The notes below the pieces were generated by a model. The model did no database searches and was not told where the DNA came from. It worked only from the letters and a program-made list of their open reading frames with translations. A program made the translations under genes and the position numbers. Shown one piece after another: positions 1 to 11,510 of a stretch of DNA of 64,000 bases (within the stretch, counting starts at the first letter, position 1; each line of letters begins with the position of its first letter). Source of the stretch: Patiria pectinifera (lineage: Eukaryota > Echinodermata > Asteroidea > Valvatida > Asterinidae). Location: assembly GCA_029964075.1 (NCBI GenBank), contig CM057138.1, positions 10,782,932 through 10,846,931 of the forward strand, read 5' to 3'.

Positions 1-3
1 AAT

Positions 4-28
4 AGTAAATGATTTGAAATCATTTACT
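4..28. repeat. Short perfect palindrome
   Basis: Twelve-base arms (agtaaatgattt) face each other around a single central G. It may be the inner edge of a larger inverted repeat cut by the window boundary. Confidence 0.6.
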
Positions 29-718
29 ACACCACGAGGTAAAGCATTCAATAATTGTTTTATAACACCTCACCCGCAGATTCTGCTTGGTTTTTAATAT
101 TTTAAAATTATTTAAATCTAATACAGTTAAAATGAACTTCTATTTCAATACAAAATTGGTGGGAAATGTATTTCTCTCTTCCAAACCACCCCTTCATGAA
201 TTGTTTGAACCCAATCCTGCAGCACTGGCTCTTGGGAACAATACGCGCTACGCGCACACCAGCATGCAATTTGCACACAAATACCGAGCCATGGAACAAG
301 GATGATCCTAACTGTTGAATAGTAAATCCCATTCACCATGGGCGAATGGGACGTTTTGAGCCCCAGCGCGAATGGGAGCAATAATGAATGTCACGTGATG
401 TGAGTTCCACCAATCAAATGACAAGGATCTCTATGTCAGTTATATAATCAGTGATGTAGTCAAGTCCATCATATATTCAGTCACATCAAGTCCATCAGAA
501 GAATCAGTAGGATGAACAACAACAAAAGGAGTGCTTTTTATTTGCAGTCACAATTTACATGAATAGCTTTATTTGTATTGATATCAGACTTGTGATTAAC
601 CTGATAGGACTTTTGATGGCAACAATCAAATCATTATTGCATGTAACAATAACAAACTTGTACCATCTGAAATCCTTTTTGATGTTCCTCTTTATAAGAC
701 CTAGATACTGTTTATAAA

Positions 719-833
719 TCTTCATGCCTTTATATTTTCCATCAATGCAATGAGAGAGTAATTATATATAAAAAAATGACCTACATTGTGTACTGTTTTA
801 TCTTCATGCCTTTATATTTTCCATCTATGCAAT
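719..833. repeat. Direct repeat, 33 bp, two copies 82 bp apart
   Basis: The segment starting tcttcatgcctttat at 719-751 is repeated at 801-833 with one mismatch. The second copy ends at the left border of the 833-1008 element. Confidence 0.75.
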
Positions 834-1008
834 AGACCTTTATCGTTGCTGCCACCATTTCAGTCATAGTCCCTGTATCCAATAACAGTACTGAATGATA
901 ATATTTTTGTGCAAAAAGGAACCAGACCACTTTTCCTTCCAGCCTCGCTTTGGTTACGTTGATTTGAATGGGGAAAAATCAAGATGGCCGCAACATGATA
1001 ATGGTCTA
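833..1008. mobile_element. MITE family A, copy 1 (176 bp)
   Basis: Imperfect TIRs read TAGACCTTTATCGTTGC on the left and TAGACCATTATCATGTTGC on the right strand. The whole sequence recurs inverted at 44770-44943, with matching interior around the 'cagcctcgctttggtta' segment. Termini begin with TA, so a TA target (Tc1/mariner-like) is possible. It is non-coding. Confidence 0.8.
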
Positions 1009-2712
1009 TGAGAGAGCTGTTTAGCGTCACCTTACTTGACTTGTTTTTTTTTCTTCTTCAAATAAATGTTTTGAAATCAGAAAATGTGCATTTTTTATTT
1101 TGGCAATGAATGAGTATTACTCAATGATGAACCGCATGTATGTATATAAACCACAAAACCATGATGTTGCAGATGCACATAGCGGGCATGCAGGTCCGTG
1201 CATTGTTTCATGACAAAACTGCCTCTTTAACTTGGGGAACTCTGCATCAACTTAGCAATACACAAGTCTGTATTCCCTTCACCTGGACTCCCTGTGCCGT
1301 GGTATGCACACAACACCCATTACCAAATCAAAAACATCCACCCTCTCCCAAGAATCCTGTCACCACAAAATTTGTCAGGCCAAATATTTCCCCCTAGGAG
1401 ATCTGTATTATGTGCCCATGTGTCCAGGAGTGTTGCTCTGTTTGTAAGATCCCCTGGGGATCGGCCTGGGCAGATTTTGTCCCTTGGGGAGACAGCCTCA
1501 CAATGGGTAACCAATTTTCCCGCATGCCACAGCTACTGTCAGTACACAGTAGCAACAAACTGACAGACATTGTTAACAAATTAAATCTGGTCTTTTTTTT
1601 TTGGACAAACTGTAAACACATTTTTGTGATGTTTCATTTTTATTATTTTTTTGGCTTGTCAGTGGCAAAAACAAGAATCCAAAATATGTGTTTACCGGTG
1701 TATAAATAGTGAGATTTAATTTGCGTGTTGGGGATGGTATGCAGAAAACATGACAGCAATTATTTCTCACTGGGGATAGTTTTTTTTAAGGTACGCAAAC
1801 ATTTCTGGAAATCAAATTTCATCAGATTGTTTGTTTGTTTACAACACAGAAGCTAAGGAAGGGAATGCTGAGCATGTGAAACTTATGTCAAAAACTGATC
1901 ATATGATCATATTTATTGAGCTAAAGAAGTTCTGTTATTTACATGTTTCCCATATTATCGTCTGTGTTTTCACGAATTGACAAAAACCCGAAAATCAATA
2001 ATTTTTCAATTTTGAGTTCTGTTGACCATTTTATTATATTTGACACAAATAACAACTTGAACAAATTTCAAAGCAAAATATTGTTTACCTTCTTTATCAT
2101 TATATACAAATATTTGACAAAAAGCCTGAACTCCATTTTTTTTCCATTACCAATATACAAAATACCTTTTTGGTTTGTACATGTTACTTATTTTTTTCTT
2201 TTTAAAATTTATCATGGTTTGATGCAGTGCACTCTGTCCCCCTTTTCTTGCTCAAGCCCCGCCCCCAGATACTACCCCTCAGGCTTGCTCTCTTGTTTAT
2301 GGACATTTTAATACTACAAATGTAGAATATTTTGACAAGCAGGTGTCATTCTGACAAGTTGACAAGTGTCAGTTGTAACGTAATTTGTTTCCTGACAAGA
2401 ATATTTTCGCCTCCCACGGTTTGCTCAGTGTATGGAAGGGGAAGCAACATGTTGTAACCGTTGAACTGAGCTTGAACTTTGTCAGATGACAGAACCATCT
2501 GGAGTGGGGATGGAATAGGAAAAACAGATGGGCGGTGGGATTTGTGGTATGGGTCTTGACTGGAATTTGATTGAGAGAGAGAGTGAGTGAAGGGGTGGAG
2601 TGACTAATTGGGTGCTGATTGACTGACTAGCCGTGTGATTGACTGTTGATGGAGGAATTGGTTGCTTGGGTTTGCTGGTCCCAGAGGGCCAGCCTAGTGT
2701 CTTCATTGTACC
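1009..2712. other. No gene recognised; AT-rich
   Basis: Only short frames occur. The longest, 1943-2311 (+), is hydrophobic because the DNA is T-rich and matches nothing I know. A GAGA run lies near 2573-2585. Confidence 0.5.
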
Positions 2713-2759
2713 TGACTGACTGATTGACTGACTCCCCGACTGACTGACTGACTCCCCGA
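2713..2759. repeat. GACT microsatellite, target of a SINE insertion
   Basis: TGAC/GACT units are interspersed with CCCC. The last 22 bases (2738-2759) are identical to 3099-3120 on the far side of the SINE. Confidence 0.8.
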
Positions 2760-3098
2760 CTCCTCGAGTGGGGTGAGATGGCCTAGCGGTTAAGAACACT
2801 GGACTCATGCTCTGGTGTTTCAGAGGCAACAGTGGCGTGGGTTCAAGCCCAGGCCTGGACACTTAATTGTGCCCTTGAGCAAGGCACTTAGCCCTTATTG
2901 CTTCGTCCTTCGGATGGGACGCAAAGCCGTAGGTCCCATGTGTTGTATACGGCCTAACGCACGTAAAAAAACCCAGCAAACACTTATCGCTAAGAGACGG
3001 GGTTCGCCCCGGTGTTTCTGGCAGTTATCCTCATACATACACCATGAGGCTGTACGCGATAGCCACACCAGGCATTTGTACAGAAGCTAACAGATACA
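2760..3098 (+). mobile_element. tRNA-headed SINE, family 1
   Basis: The head carries an A box (tggcctagcgg, from 2779) and a B box (gggttcaagccc, about 2839-2850), the internal RNA polymerase III promoter of tRNA genes. A body with 'cttcgtccttcggatggga' follows. The body recurs on the minus strand at 4420-4591 and 59310-59430. The element is framed by identical 22-bp sequence that could be its target-site duplication. Confidence 0.82.
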
Positions 3099-3177
3099 GA
3101 CTGACTGACTGACTCCCCGATGGTCACTTGTTAATAAGACTGGTTACTTATTTCACTGAATGACAGTCACTCAGAAG

Positions 3178-4345
3178 TACCGTAATTTTCGGAATATAAG
3201 CCGCGCAGCGTATAAGCCGCAGCACGCAAAAATCTGCACATTAAGATTTGAAGTCGGCGTATAAGCCGCACCGGCGTATAAGCCGCACCGACCGCTGCAG
3301 TTTCAATTTTGTAAGGCCTCCAACTTCTAGTCAAAATGCTCTGAACCAGTTTCATTTACACTACAGAAGCTATTAAAAGGGCCACAAAAGTTATATCAAA
3401 TCATTTACAATTGATACTTTTACAAACAAATATGGGAATTGATGAGAAATAAACACCGAGAACTGCTGCCGGCTGCCCCGTCATAGCCCGGCAGCCTGCG
3501 CCACGCACGCCGGTGAATGACAACATTTTCCCACAGCACGTGAGGGAGTATGAAACCCACCGTGTGTTGTCTGACTGGAGCGCTACAAAAAATACTGCTT
3601 TGTGGCAACAGATGATGATTTGTTTTGTCCACAGAATAAACAGGTCCGTTTTTACCTCAAAACTTATCAAATTATTGCGATTACTAACGAGTAGTTGCGA
3701 TAAAAATTCAAGTTTCGATCATAACTTTCGTCAAAAATAGTCAAAACGAAGCGGACATTTTAATAGACGATTCCATTAATTTTGTAAGGGGTGATTTAGT
3801 CCCTCTTTTGAGTTTTACATCGTTTCTTAAATACATTTCAAGAAAACAAAATATATTGTGACGTTAAACAACTGATTATGTAATAAAAAAATGTTTCGAA
3901 CGCCATAAACATTTTAGTCGTCTTTTTTCTTTTTTTTTAAACAGCGGAAATATTGGTAATTATTGTTCCCAAGAAAGAACACCCCTTTATTACCACGAAT
4001 GGTGTGGTCCGCCGGGGGAAAGCATGCTGCATATCGCTGCTGCACACTGCACTGTACAAGTATCACGTACGGTCGCAAGTGTCGAAGACAGCTTTCATCA
4101 CCGTACTTTTTACCGCTCGGTACCTTTACGTGAGACGTGGTTTCGGTTTGTTAATGACTTTCTTAATTTATAATTCATTTCAGCAACACATCTCTTCTTG
4201 TATCAGTACATTAAATACACATGTGAATCTTATTTTTATTCTTCAAGGCTCGGCGTATAAGCCGCCCTGTGTATAAGCCGCAGTAAACATTTTCATGGGC
4301 AAATTCAACGTATAAGCCGCGGCTTATATTCCGAAAATTATGGTA
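3178..4345. mobile_element. TIR element with TATAAGCCGC word array (1168 bp)
   Basis: The left end TACCGTAATTTTCGGAATAT (continuing AAGCCGCG) and the right end in reverse complement agree over 28 bp with one mismatch. The word GTATAAGCCGC recurs at least three times inside the left end (3208-3290) and again inside the right end (4250-4320), in matching inverted fashion. The centre, about 950 bp, has no recognisable transposase, so it is non-autonomous. Confidence 0.85.
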
Positions 4346-4384
4346 CACCGATCTGGCACCGGCTTTACATAGGCTTATGTATTC

Positions 4385-4406
4385 CTCCTTCCTTCCTTCC
4401 TTCCTT
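4385..4406. repeat. CTTC microsatellite
   Basis: About five tandem CTTC units lie just right of the TATAAGCCGC element. Confidence 0.85.
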
Positions 4407-4419
4407 GAAAGTGAAGCCT

Positions 4420-4591
4420 CAAATGTATGAGGATAAACACACTGCCAGAAAAAATGGGGCGAACCCCTTCTCTCAGTGATATGTTTTACTTGGTTCTTTT
4501 ACAAGCATTTTACAACGCACAGGACCTACGACTTTACGTCCCATCCGAAGGACGAAGCAATAATGGTTAAGTGTCTTGCTTAAGGACACAA
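4420..4591 (-). mobile_element. SINE family 1, 5'-truncated copy
   Basis: The reverse complement matches the body of 2760-3098 from the 'cttgagcaaggcactta' region through 'tggcagt' to the 'cctcatacat' tail. The tRNA head is absent, as expected for 5' truncation. Confidence 0.75.
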
Positions 4592-4599
4592 GTATGTCA

Positions 4600-6936
4600 T
4601 GTAGGGTCTCAACCACAATTAGTCTGACGTCGTCGCTTGTTTCATGTACTTTCACTGTGATACCGTGTATAAAGGCAGTAGTCTCCTCAAGAATGGTGAG
4701 AGTGAATTTTTCATAAATTTCCATTACGTTACTGTTATACAGCCACAAGTGACTTGTGATTTACTTGTGACCATGCAGAATTGCAGTGGACTACCAGTAG
4801 TGATTGACTCAACTACATAATACTGGCCCAAAGTGTGCTGCATAATGCACCTGAGCATGGGTGCAAGACAGCTAGCAATGGCAATATTCCTAGTGTCCCT
4901 CCGGTCTGCATCTCTTCCCTTCTTCAGTTTATTGGACTCTGTGCACGTGGACCCCTCAACAGTACAAATAGAGAGCCGAGGAAGACAACTAGGAGGGACG
5001 TACGAACACATTGCTGACGGTGCGCGACACTCGCGTGAAGTAGCCACAGCTTTGTGCACATCATTCACAATAAAATGAGCTGTCGCTTCATATACATCTT
5101 CATGCCTACATGTACATGTATGTGTGACAAAGTACACGCAGGCCATGTGTCCCCCCCCCCCCCACTGGCGCCCTCAAAAGTGGACACAAAGAGCGCCCCC
5201 TACAGTTGGTGCATATAGAGTCCAAAGTGCACAGCAGAGTCAATAAGCCAAGAAGCTCAGAATCAATCAACCTTGGATGGACAAGCTCCAATTGAACTTG
5301 AAAATAAATCAGCAATCAAGCAGCTTGATATCATAAGCCCACACATCCAGCCCTCTCAGGGGAGCTGACTTTAAATCCCAGCTGATTACGCCCTGGCACG
5401 TTCCTCCAGCTAGAACCCATACTGCTGCAGGTTGGGGTTGCCCACGGCCCTGACCCTGTTGTGCCAACACTGGGTAAATATTTTGGCCAACCGGAACCAG
5501 CCTAAAGAAATCCCTAATTCCGGCCTTGAGCCTATGGATTCCCCCTGAGGGGGTTTTCCTTGTGGTAATGCAGGGTGGTAAATGTGCCATAACATGTCAT
5601 GCAGCTGTTGACATGAGACAAGCCCTTCATATACAAGATCGTAATCTTTGATTCCTTTACAGAGACTAACCACAATTTCAGGAATCCAATTTTCCAAGAA
5701 GCAGATGAAGCTACTTCAAAATGTCTTTTGGTGGAATTGAACCCACGGGTTCCTGTCTAGTGCACTTTTGGGGTGCATGTGCTGTGTATAAAGTTATACA
5801 TTGTATCGATGGAGCTCAAAAAGCCAATATTGAAAGAAAGAAAGGGAAAAAACATGCTGTAGTGACAACTTTGCACACAAAACTGCAGGTTTGTTTATGG
5901 TGTTAATCGAGGATGTTCTAATGTTCCTCATCATCGATTTTTTGCTTATATTATACTCTATTTTTTTGGCAACAACTCCCAAAACTTTACTAGGTCCCAA
6001 TTTGCCTAACAGTAACAATAAAAACTTCCCCATAACGTGGTGAGGGCCCGTCCATTTTGATGGAGACAGAAGACATTTGCCATTGGATAAGGACATTTAA
6101 AATACTGCTTGAGTAAATTTGCAAGATTTGCATGCCCAATACTACCAATGACACACTACAGTTTATACACCAGCACTGCTGCGTTCTGCACCACATTGCA
6201 CAGTACGGACCACGTGTGTGCCAATCTCCATATGAGGAGATTTTAGTACTACATGAGCAAGGCACATACCATAGCTAGAGGGGTGTTTCACAAAACGTGA
6301 AGTTAAATTGTTGAACAAAATCGTTGAAAAATTTATACCTTTTTGACTTGTTTTGACTTTTGGACTGAGGGCCATTATCGGCGACCAAGCCCCTAACAAC
6401 CAAGCACATCTTTATTCCCTTTTTCATATGAAAACAAAAACTTCAATTGTTTAAAACAACAAACCATGCAAAATGTTGTTAAAAGTGGCTTGACATTATA
6501 CACAGAGTACACTGACTGTACTTTGCTGAGCCTCAGTAGTAAACTATATAATTTGCCAATTATCCAGACTGTGTTTTTGTGCCTCAAGGCTTAACACTGG
6601 ACATATTAATTAAACACAGCGATACTCAAGACGGAAGTGGGCAGATATTTTTGCTGCGAACGGTCACTTCACTGCGAAACAAAAACAGGACTTTGAAAAT
6701 TTACACCCTCAGATGAAGGCTGCTGCAGCACATGTTAGTACCTGACAGGGATGTGTTTCATTTCCATAAAAAAAAAAAAGTGTGTGAGCGTTCACCTTGA
6801 AATGGTGCATTAAAATGTTATCTTGGTAGTCTTTGCAACAGTAAATATCTAACTTCAAGTTTCAACTGACTATTCAAAACCAACCAAGTTTGCCATTTGT
6901 ACATGAGACAATACATGTTTGTACTGAAGGTACATA
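4600..6936. other. No gene recognised; one long minus frame
   Basis: A 140-codon minus-strand frame (4724-5146) is Cys-rich and matches nothing known to me, with no splice context. A poly-C run lies at 5151-5163. A B-box-like 'gaattgaacccac' (5734-5746) marks a degenerate minus-strand SINE. The minus frame leading away from it (5410-5697) is probably SINE or other repeat sequence. Confidence 0.4.
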
Positions 6937-7223
6937 CAGGGTGAGTAAAAAAAAAACGAAACCCAAATGTCGGGACTATTGTTTCAGTGAAATTCTTCAT
7001 GTAGCACTTTGAAAATCTATGATATGAAAGCCCAATCCATAAGCTTTCTTTTAGTACATGTACAAGAGTTATTCAAATCAATCATGTACTTTTCAAGTTA
7101 TGGAATTTTAAACACAACCACCGCTTTAAAGTTCTGTTCACGGATCACAAAAAAAGGTGTGCGTTCTTTCGGCTAAACGAAAACAATTCACACACATCCC
7201 TATGTGACTTTTGACTCACCCTG
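6937..7223. mobile_element. Mariner-like MITE with TA target duplication (287 bp)
   Basis: TIRs CAGGGTGAGTAAAA and CAGGGTGAGTCAAAA are each preceded outward by TA (6935-6936 and 7224-7225). Short CAGGG-type termini at a TA dinucleotide fit the Tc1/mariner superfamily. A single left-type end recurs at 22843 without a visible partner. Confidence 0.8.
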
Positions 7224-7225
7224 TA

Positions 7226-8273
7226 CAGTACAATATACTCAAGCGTGGACATGATGAAAATCAAATGGAGTCTAACGGTAGAGAATAAAACAGTCATTTC
7301 AGACTGGTATTCCACAGTGGCACTAAACTAATTTATTCCCAATGTGTGTCTACCATACGAGCTTTGCGCTGACGACAGGCACTGCACGCTGGTAGAATAA
7401 ACATTAAAATTGTGCTTGCAATATATGTCGCGACATCGTTTTCATTGAAACTTAATTAAACAATCAGACTTTGCAAAGAAAAGGTTGTCCGAAAAATCGG
7501 AATTTGAAATTTGAAAAGGTTGGAATTACGATTAAAACCCCTCCCCCCCCCTCCGAGCTTTTCGAAAATGGTACCAAACTTGCTACTGTTCGTGCACCAA
7601 GTCCATTGCAATTGTTTGAAATGACCAGAGTCAATTAACGGGAATATAAATCATTTGCTTTTGCTGTAATTTTCAGATATGGATGGAATTGGGGGGTTGG
7701 AAATATATAGCAAATATAGTTACACTGACTTTTTTGAGGTTCTGGGTTCGAAAATGCTATAAAAACCAAGAAAAACAATCATTTTCCTGTAGTCTAGTTC
7801 CCTGACTCCATATAAGAAGAAACAGAGCAGTTTACATACATTGGGGAATTGTAAGGTCAGGGAACCAGTCTAGCTGGTTTGTACCCGCTCATGCCGGTAG
7901 GTGTGTAATCGATTGCAAACAAGTGCGATGGTCAATTGGGGCCAGTATTTGAAAAAAAGCCAGTTTTTTTCCAACGCTGGTTGGCCGACCAGCGTTGGAA
8001 TTGATACAAAAATACCACTTTTTTTGAAAATGACAGTATACCAGGTGCCATGATTTTACAGGATGCTTTACACTGTCATTCACTAACAGTCCAGCAAGGT
8101 ATTTCAAAATGATTTGGTAGTTTTATTTTTTGATGTTTGCAAATGTTGTATTTTCCCTTTAAATGAAAAATTACTACACACTCTTGCACATAAAGTGCCC
8201 CGAAATCAATTCCTACTTTTGCTCTTATTAAATTTAGGACTCTGAAATACCAGCCTGAAACGGTGCTTCATAC
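7226..8273. other. No gene recognised; probable intron or flank of the minus-strand exon
   Basis: It contains a C-rich run near 7540-7555 and no supported exon. 'ttccaacgctggttggccga' / 'ccagcgttggaa' (7970-8000) forms a small inverted repeat. Confidence 0.4.
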
Positions 8274-8421
8274 CTGTGCTACCGTAGTACAGCTTGTGAA
8301 GGTTGCTAGCAAAGACCACACTGCCTCCGTGGGGATTCAGATAGCAGCCATTGATGGTTTCATTGTTTTCAAGGACAAGAACTTGATGGAAATCGTTCCC
8401 CCCATCATTAGAAAACCACAC
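8274..8421 (-). CDS. Internal exon with Asp-box (BNR) motif, possibly a CatSper accessory subunit
   Basis: On the minus strand a 148-bp open segment is bounded by an acceptor (ending CAACAG, before 8421) and a donor (CAG then GTATGA, after 8274). It enters in phase 0 and ends after one base of a codon. It encodes about 49 residues. Residues 4-11 read Ser-Asn-Asp-Gly-Gly-Asn-Asp-Phe, which fits the Asp-box pattern S-x-D-x-G-x-x-[FW] of beta-propeller blades. Next come a Val/Leu-rich strand, an Asn-Glu-Thr glycosylation sequon, and a Gly-Gly-Ser-Val-Val-Phe ... Lys-Leu-Tyr-Tyr-Gly segment that reads like the next blade. Asp-box propellers with this texture occur in sortilin-type receptors and in the large extracellular domains of CatSper beta/gamma/delta/epsilon subunits of the sperm calcium channel. 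The CatSper guess is from general resemblance only. Partner exons on the minus strand were not identified. Confidence 0.6.
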
Positions 8422-10062
8422 CTGTTGAAGTAAAAAAATAACATCAGATATCATGTATTTGACTGAATGAGCACATCATTTGCTCCAATTACTACCAAAG
8501 TACATATTGCAATTTTGTCATTCGTTAATACAATGTAATGCTTGTTATAGGCCTATGTTTCATTTTTTGATGTTAAGATCAAATTCAACAGAAACTACTG
8601 TTTAAAAAGAACTGATATATTTCCATGCACAAATTTCACACCAATGCTTAGTGTATGGTATAAGAATTATCCATAGACCAAGACACAAAAAGTAAAGAAT
8701 TGATTATTTACTACAACTTGCATAAATTTCTAAAATATAAAGGTTAGAAATAATACTAAATAACCAGTTAATGCTTAGGGGCACACATGGCTTTCAAAAT
8801 TACATGTACATTGTACATGTAGATCACTCAGCTGTGATGTTCACCCCCTGAATACAACAATGGACCAGGCCACTGCAACTTATCACCAATGGGCTGCAGG
8901 TTTAGGTAAGGTTTTATCAGTGGGAGAGTCCAAGTATCAGACATTGGGGGTGATAATTTAGGTACCATGCGCAATACACATGTACACATTACACAGCATG
9001 GCATGAAGCATACTATTCTTGTAGAATTGTACATGTACACATGTACATCTACATGTACATGTGTTCAAACATATTTATTATTGAGAAAAAAAAGCAAAAT
9101 ATTTCAACTGGGCAAGTGCAACAAGTGTTACCTAAACATTTAACAAGACACATGTTCTTTCAGTGGATTTCAGTGTTTTTTTAAATTCTACTGTTGGGCA
9201 TCTGCAAGGAGAATACCCAAAAGAGTTGTTATGTTATTAGTCGTTGCGATGATTACATGTATAACTACCGGTAACAGGCATATTGGGAATTTTAAAAAAA
9301 AATGAGGAAATCCCAAACGACACAAGACTTTGTACAGTATTTTTTCAATTCATAATGTCATTCATAAGAAGAATTAAAAAACGAGGAAATTAGCGGATCC
9401 GAGGAAAAGCTAAATGCCTGAACTAAAGAAAATATGACGTTACGTATGGGACTAACGTTTCCATGCAGCTACTTCAAATTCCCAAAATTTAGACGGATTT
9501 TACAGGGTAAGGGAAGCAAAAAGAGCCCAGCCTACTATTTTTCATAAAGGGCTTTTATAATTATGCCCCCGAAAGAAGAAGTACATAGAAAGTGCCATTG
9601 GATCTCTTCATTGTATGTGTAGTGGGTTTAGGAGGATACAGGAAAGCCCATGATTTAAGGGTTAATGCTTGTTTCCACTAGTGACGTGAAATAATGAGTT
9701 ATTAACAAGTTTGAACGGTTGATGATCTTTTAATCAATCCCGTCTGCCTAAAGCTCTAATCAATTATGCTCAATCTCTATCCAAGCTGAAATAAAGTATC
9801 ACCGCATTTCCTAAAAAAGAATGTGTTTCAATCCACATTTAAAGATCTAAATCTCCTAACCCCTGCTGAATAGGCACTCACAGCAGCGAGGCCCAAAACC
9901 CCTGCAAAATGCCTTCCCCCCCCCCCCCTCCTCTCGGCCTAATCTAGCGTCGGTTGCAAAGTTGCATAAGGCCCTGCTCGCGAGACTCAACTCTGCGCTA
10001 AGGGCTTCTGACAGATGGTCTGCCCTGCGCTAATTTGCGACTAAGCGCATTCTTCCTTCCAG
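8422..10062. other. Probable intron/flank; ACATGTAC-rich
   Basis: It has palindromic ACATGTAC clusters at 8800-8822 and 9029-9062 and a TACCGGTA at 9266-9273. A C run lies at 9916-9930. No further exon of the minus-strand gene could be supported. Confidence 0.4.
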
Positions 10063-10282
10063 GTTGTGCGGTGCGTCAAGAGGAATTTATCACTTTGATG
10101 CTAGTCGGCAGGAGTACGGGTTCTCACAAACCATGTCTAGGCTTGTATTTTGGGCAAGGCCTGCGGTTAACACCCAAGATGTTCTGTATGCCACATCAGG
10201 AAATGATAAAAGTCAAAATGGCAAACCGCAAATTGTGTATGAGACAACGTACTTTTTTTTAAATCCAGTCTTAGGTGGTTAG
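10063..10282 (+). CDS. Weak candidate exon
   Basis: A pyrimidine-rich acceptor (TTCCTTCCAG, ending 10062) precedes an open frame to a TAG at 10280-10282. The predicted peptide (about 70 residues) has a balanced composition with Tyr, His, Trp and Gly, and an Asn/Lys/Gln-rich patch near the middle. A donor could be the GTGTAT near 10220. It lies on the strand opposite to the 8274-8421 exon, so it would be a different gene. Chance is a real alternative because stop-free stretches of this size occur elsewhere in the window. Confidence 0.18.
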
Positions 10283-10698
10283 TGGTTCATGGGTTTTGGA
10301 GTCAAAGTGTTTCCAAAACCATGGTTGCTGAAACCATACATTCGCCTCAACCTTTAGCCCAAAGATTGAGGCGAATCCAGACTTTGGCTACACCTCTGGG
10401 TTTTCACTCAAAAGCAAAACACACCCAGATCCTTCTAAACTTCGGCCTCGTATCTTTTGATCTCGTATACTCCTGATGGCTGAAACTGACCCATACTGAG
10501 CTAAAACTCCTCAAGTTTAATTAGGGACCTGAAATGTGCCAAAGTGAAAAGCAGCAGGGATTAAAGCTGATGCGTCGATAACTCTTAAAAGTTAAAATGT
10601 CTAGAAAAAATTCATAGGTCTAGAAACAGCGGCGTGCAATATCGGAAGCATTTTCTAGGCCCAACACCCCCCCCCTTCTCAAACTTATAATCCCTCTA

Positions 10699-10895
10699 TA
10701 ACCGCTCTCTGCGCGAACAAGAGAGGACTTTTTTAACCGTTTTTGAAAGCCCCTTGGACGGGACACATACCGATACAACGCATATGCACAAAGCAACAGT
10801 GTCTTCGTGAAAGCATCAGGTGTCTTCAGCAGGGTGTTCCAATGTCTCGCCCAGTGGTCTCCCTAATGAGGGGATACTTGTGCAAGGAGCCCATA
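10699..10895. mobile_element. GGCTCCGTGCAC-end MITE family B, copy 1 (degenerate)
   Basis: The right end 'gatacttgtgcaaggagccc' matches the right ends at 20736 and 57119. The left end (accgctctctgcgcgaacaa) is diverged. Interior 'ttggacgggacacat' parallels 'tggacggggcacacc' in the 56863 copy. Confidence 0.6.
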
Positions 10896-11164
10896 CATAT
10901 GACAAAATTTACCAGTGGGATATACTGACAGAGCGTGACATGCAATGTGTATACCATGTTCATTTGATTTTTAAAATGAACAATGCAACCACATTTTCTC
11001 CTCCCCCTCCTACACGTACTTTGTAAAACATTTCCTGGCTCGTAAATTTTGTGACACAAGGATTAAGTACAATGCATTTGGACACTACGCTCAGCACATG
11101 ATTTGTTAAGCAGCCCCAGAAAAATGAAACCAACGATACAAAGTAGGCTACTTTTAAATTGAAC

Positions 11165-11510
11165 AAGTACCAAGTGGTCCAACCAACAGCCGCGGCCGGG
11201 TAACGTGTGAAGACGGCTTACGCCTTACGGCACCGTCCACACTTGCACCCGGGCCGTATCCGTACCTCGAGGGTACAGAAAACGAAAAAGAATGGGGCGT
11301 GATCTAATATGCAAAAATATGCAAATTAGACGTATGCACATAAGTGTTATCAAAACCGGCCTTCAGAAGCAAAGCTGTAATAATTGAGTAGCATGAATAC
11401 AATATATCGCTGAGTAAATTGTCCACCAACCAACCAACCCACCCACCAACCAACCAACATAAGCAGCTCAAGCCCGCGGCGTGTTTCACACCCGCCGTGG
11501 GAAAAATAAA
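11165..11510. repeat. Dispersed repeat C, copy 1
   Basis: It matches 61085-61437 in reverse complement over about 340 bp. Landmarks are 'taacgtgtgaagacggct', 'gcacccgggccgta', 'tacctcga' and 'gatcta'. Both copies contain a CCAA/TTGG microsatellite at the same place (11425-11458 here). The ends are CpG-rich and face each other loosely, so it may be a DNA transposon. Confidence 0.78.

Noticed and set aside
4724-5146. 140-codon minus-strand ORF, Cys-rich
   Set aside because: No recognised family, no paired exons, overlapping plus frames of similar length. Possibly a decayed transposon piece, but not supportable.
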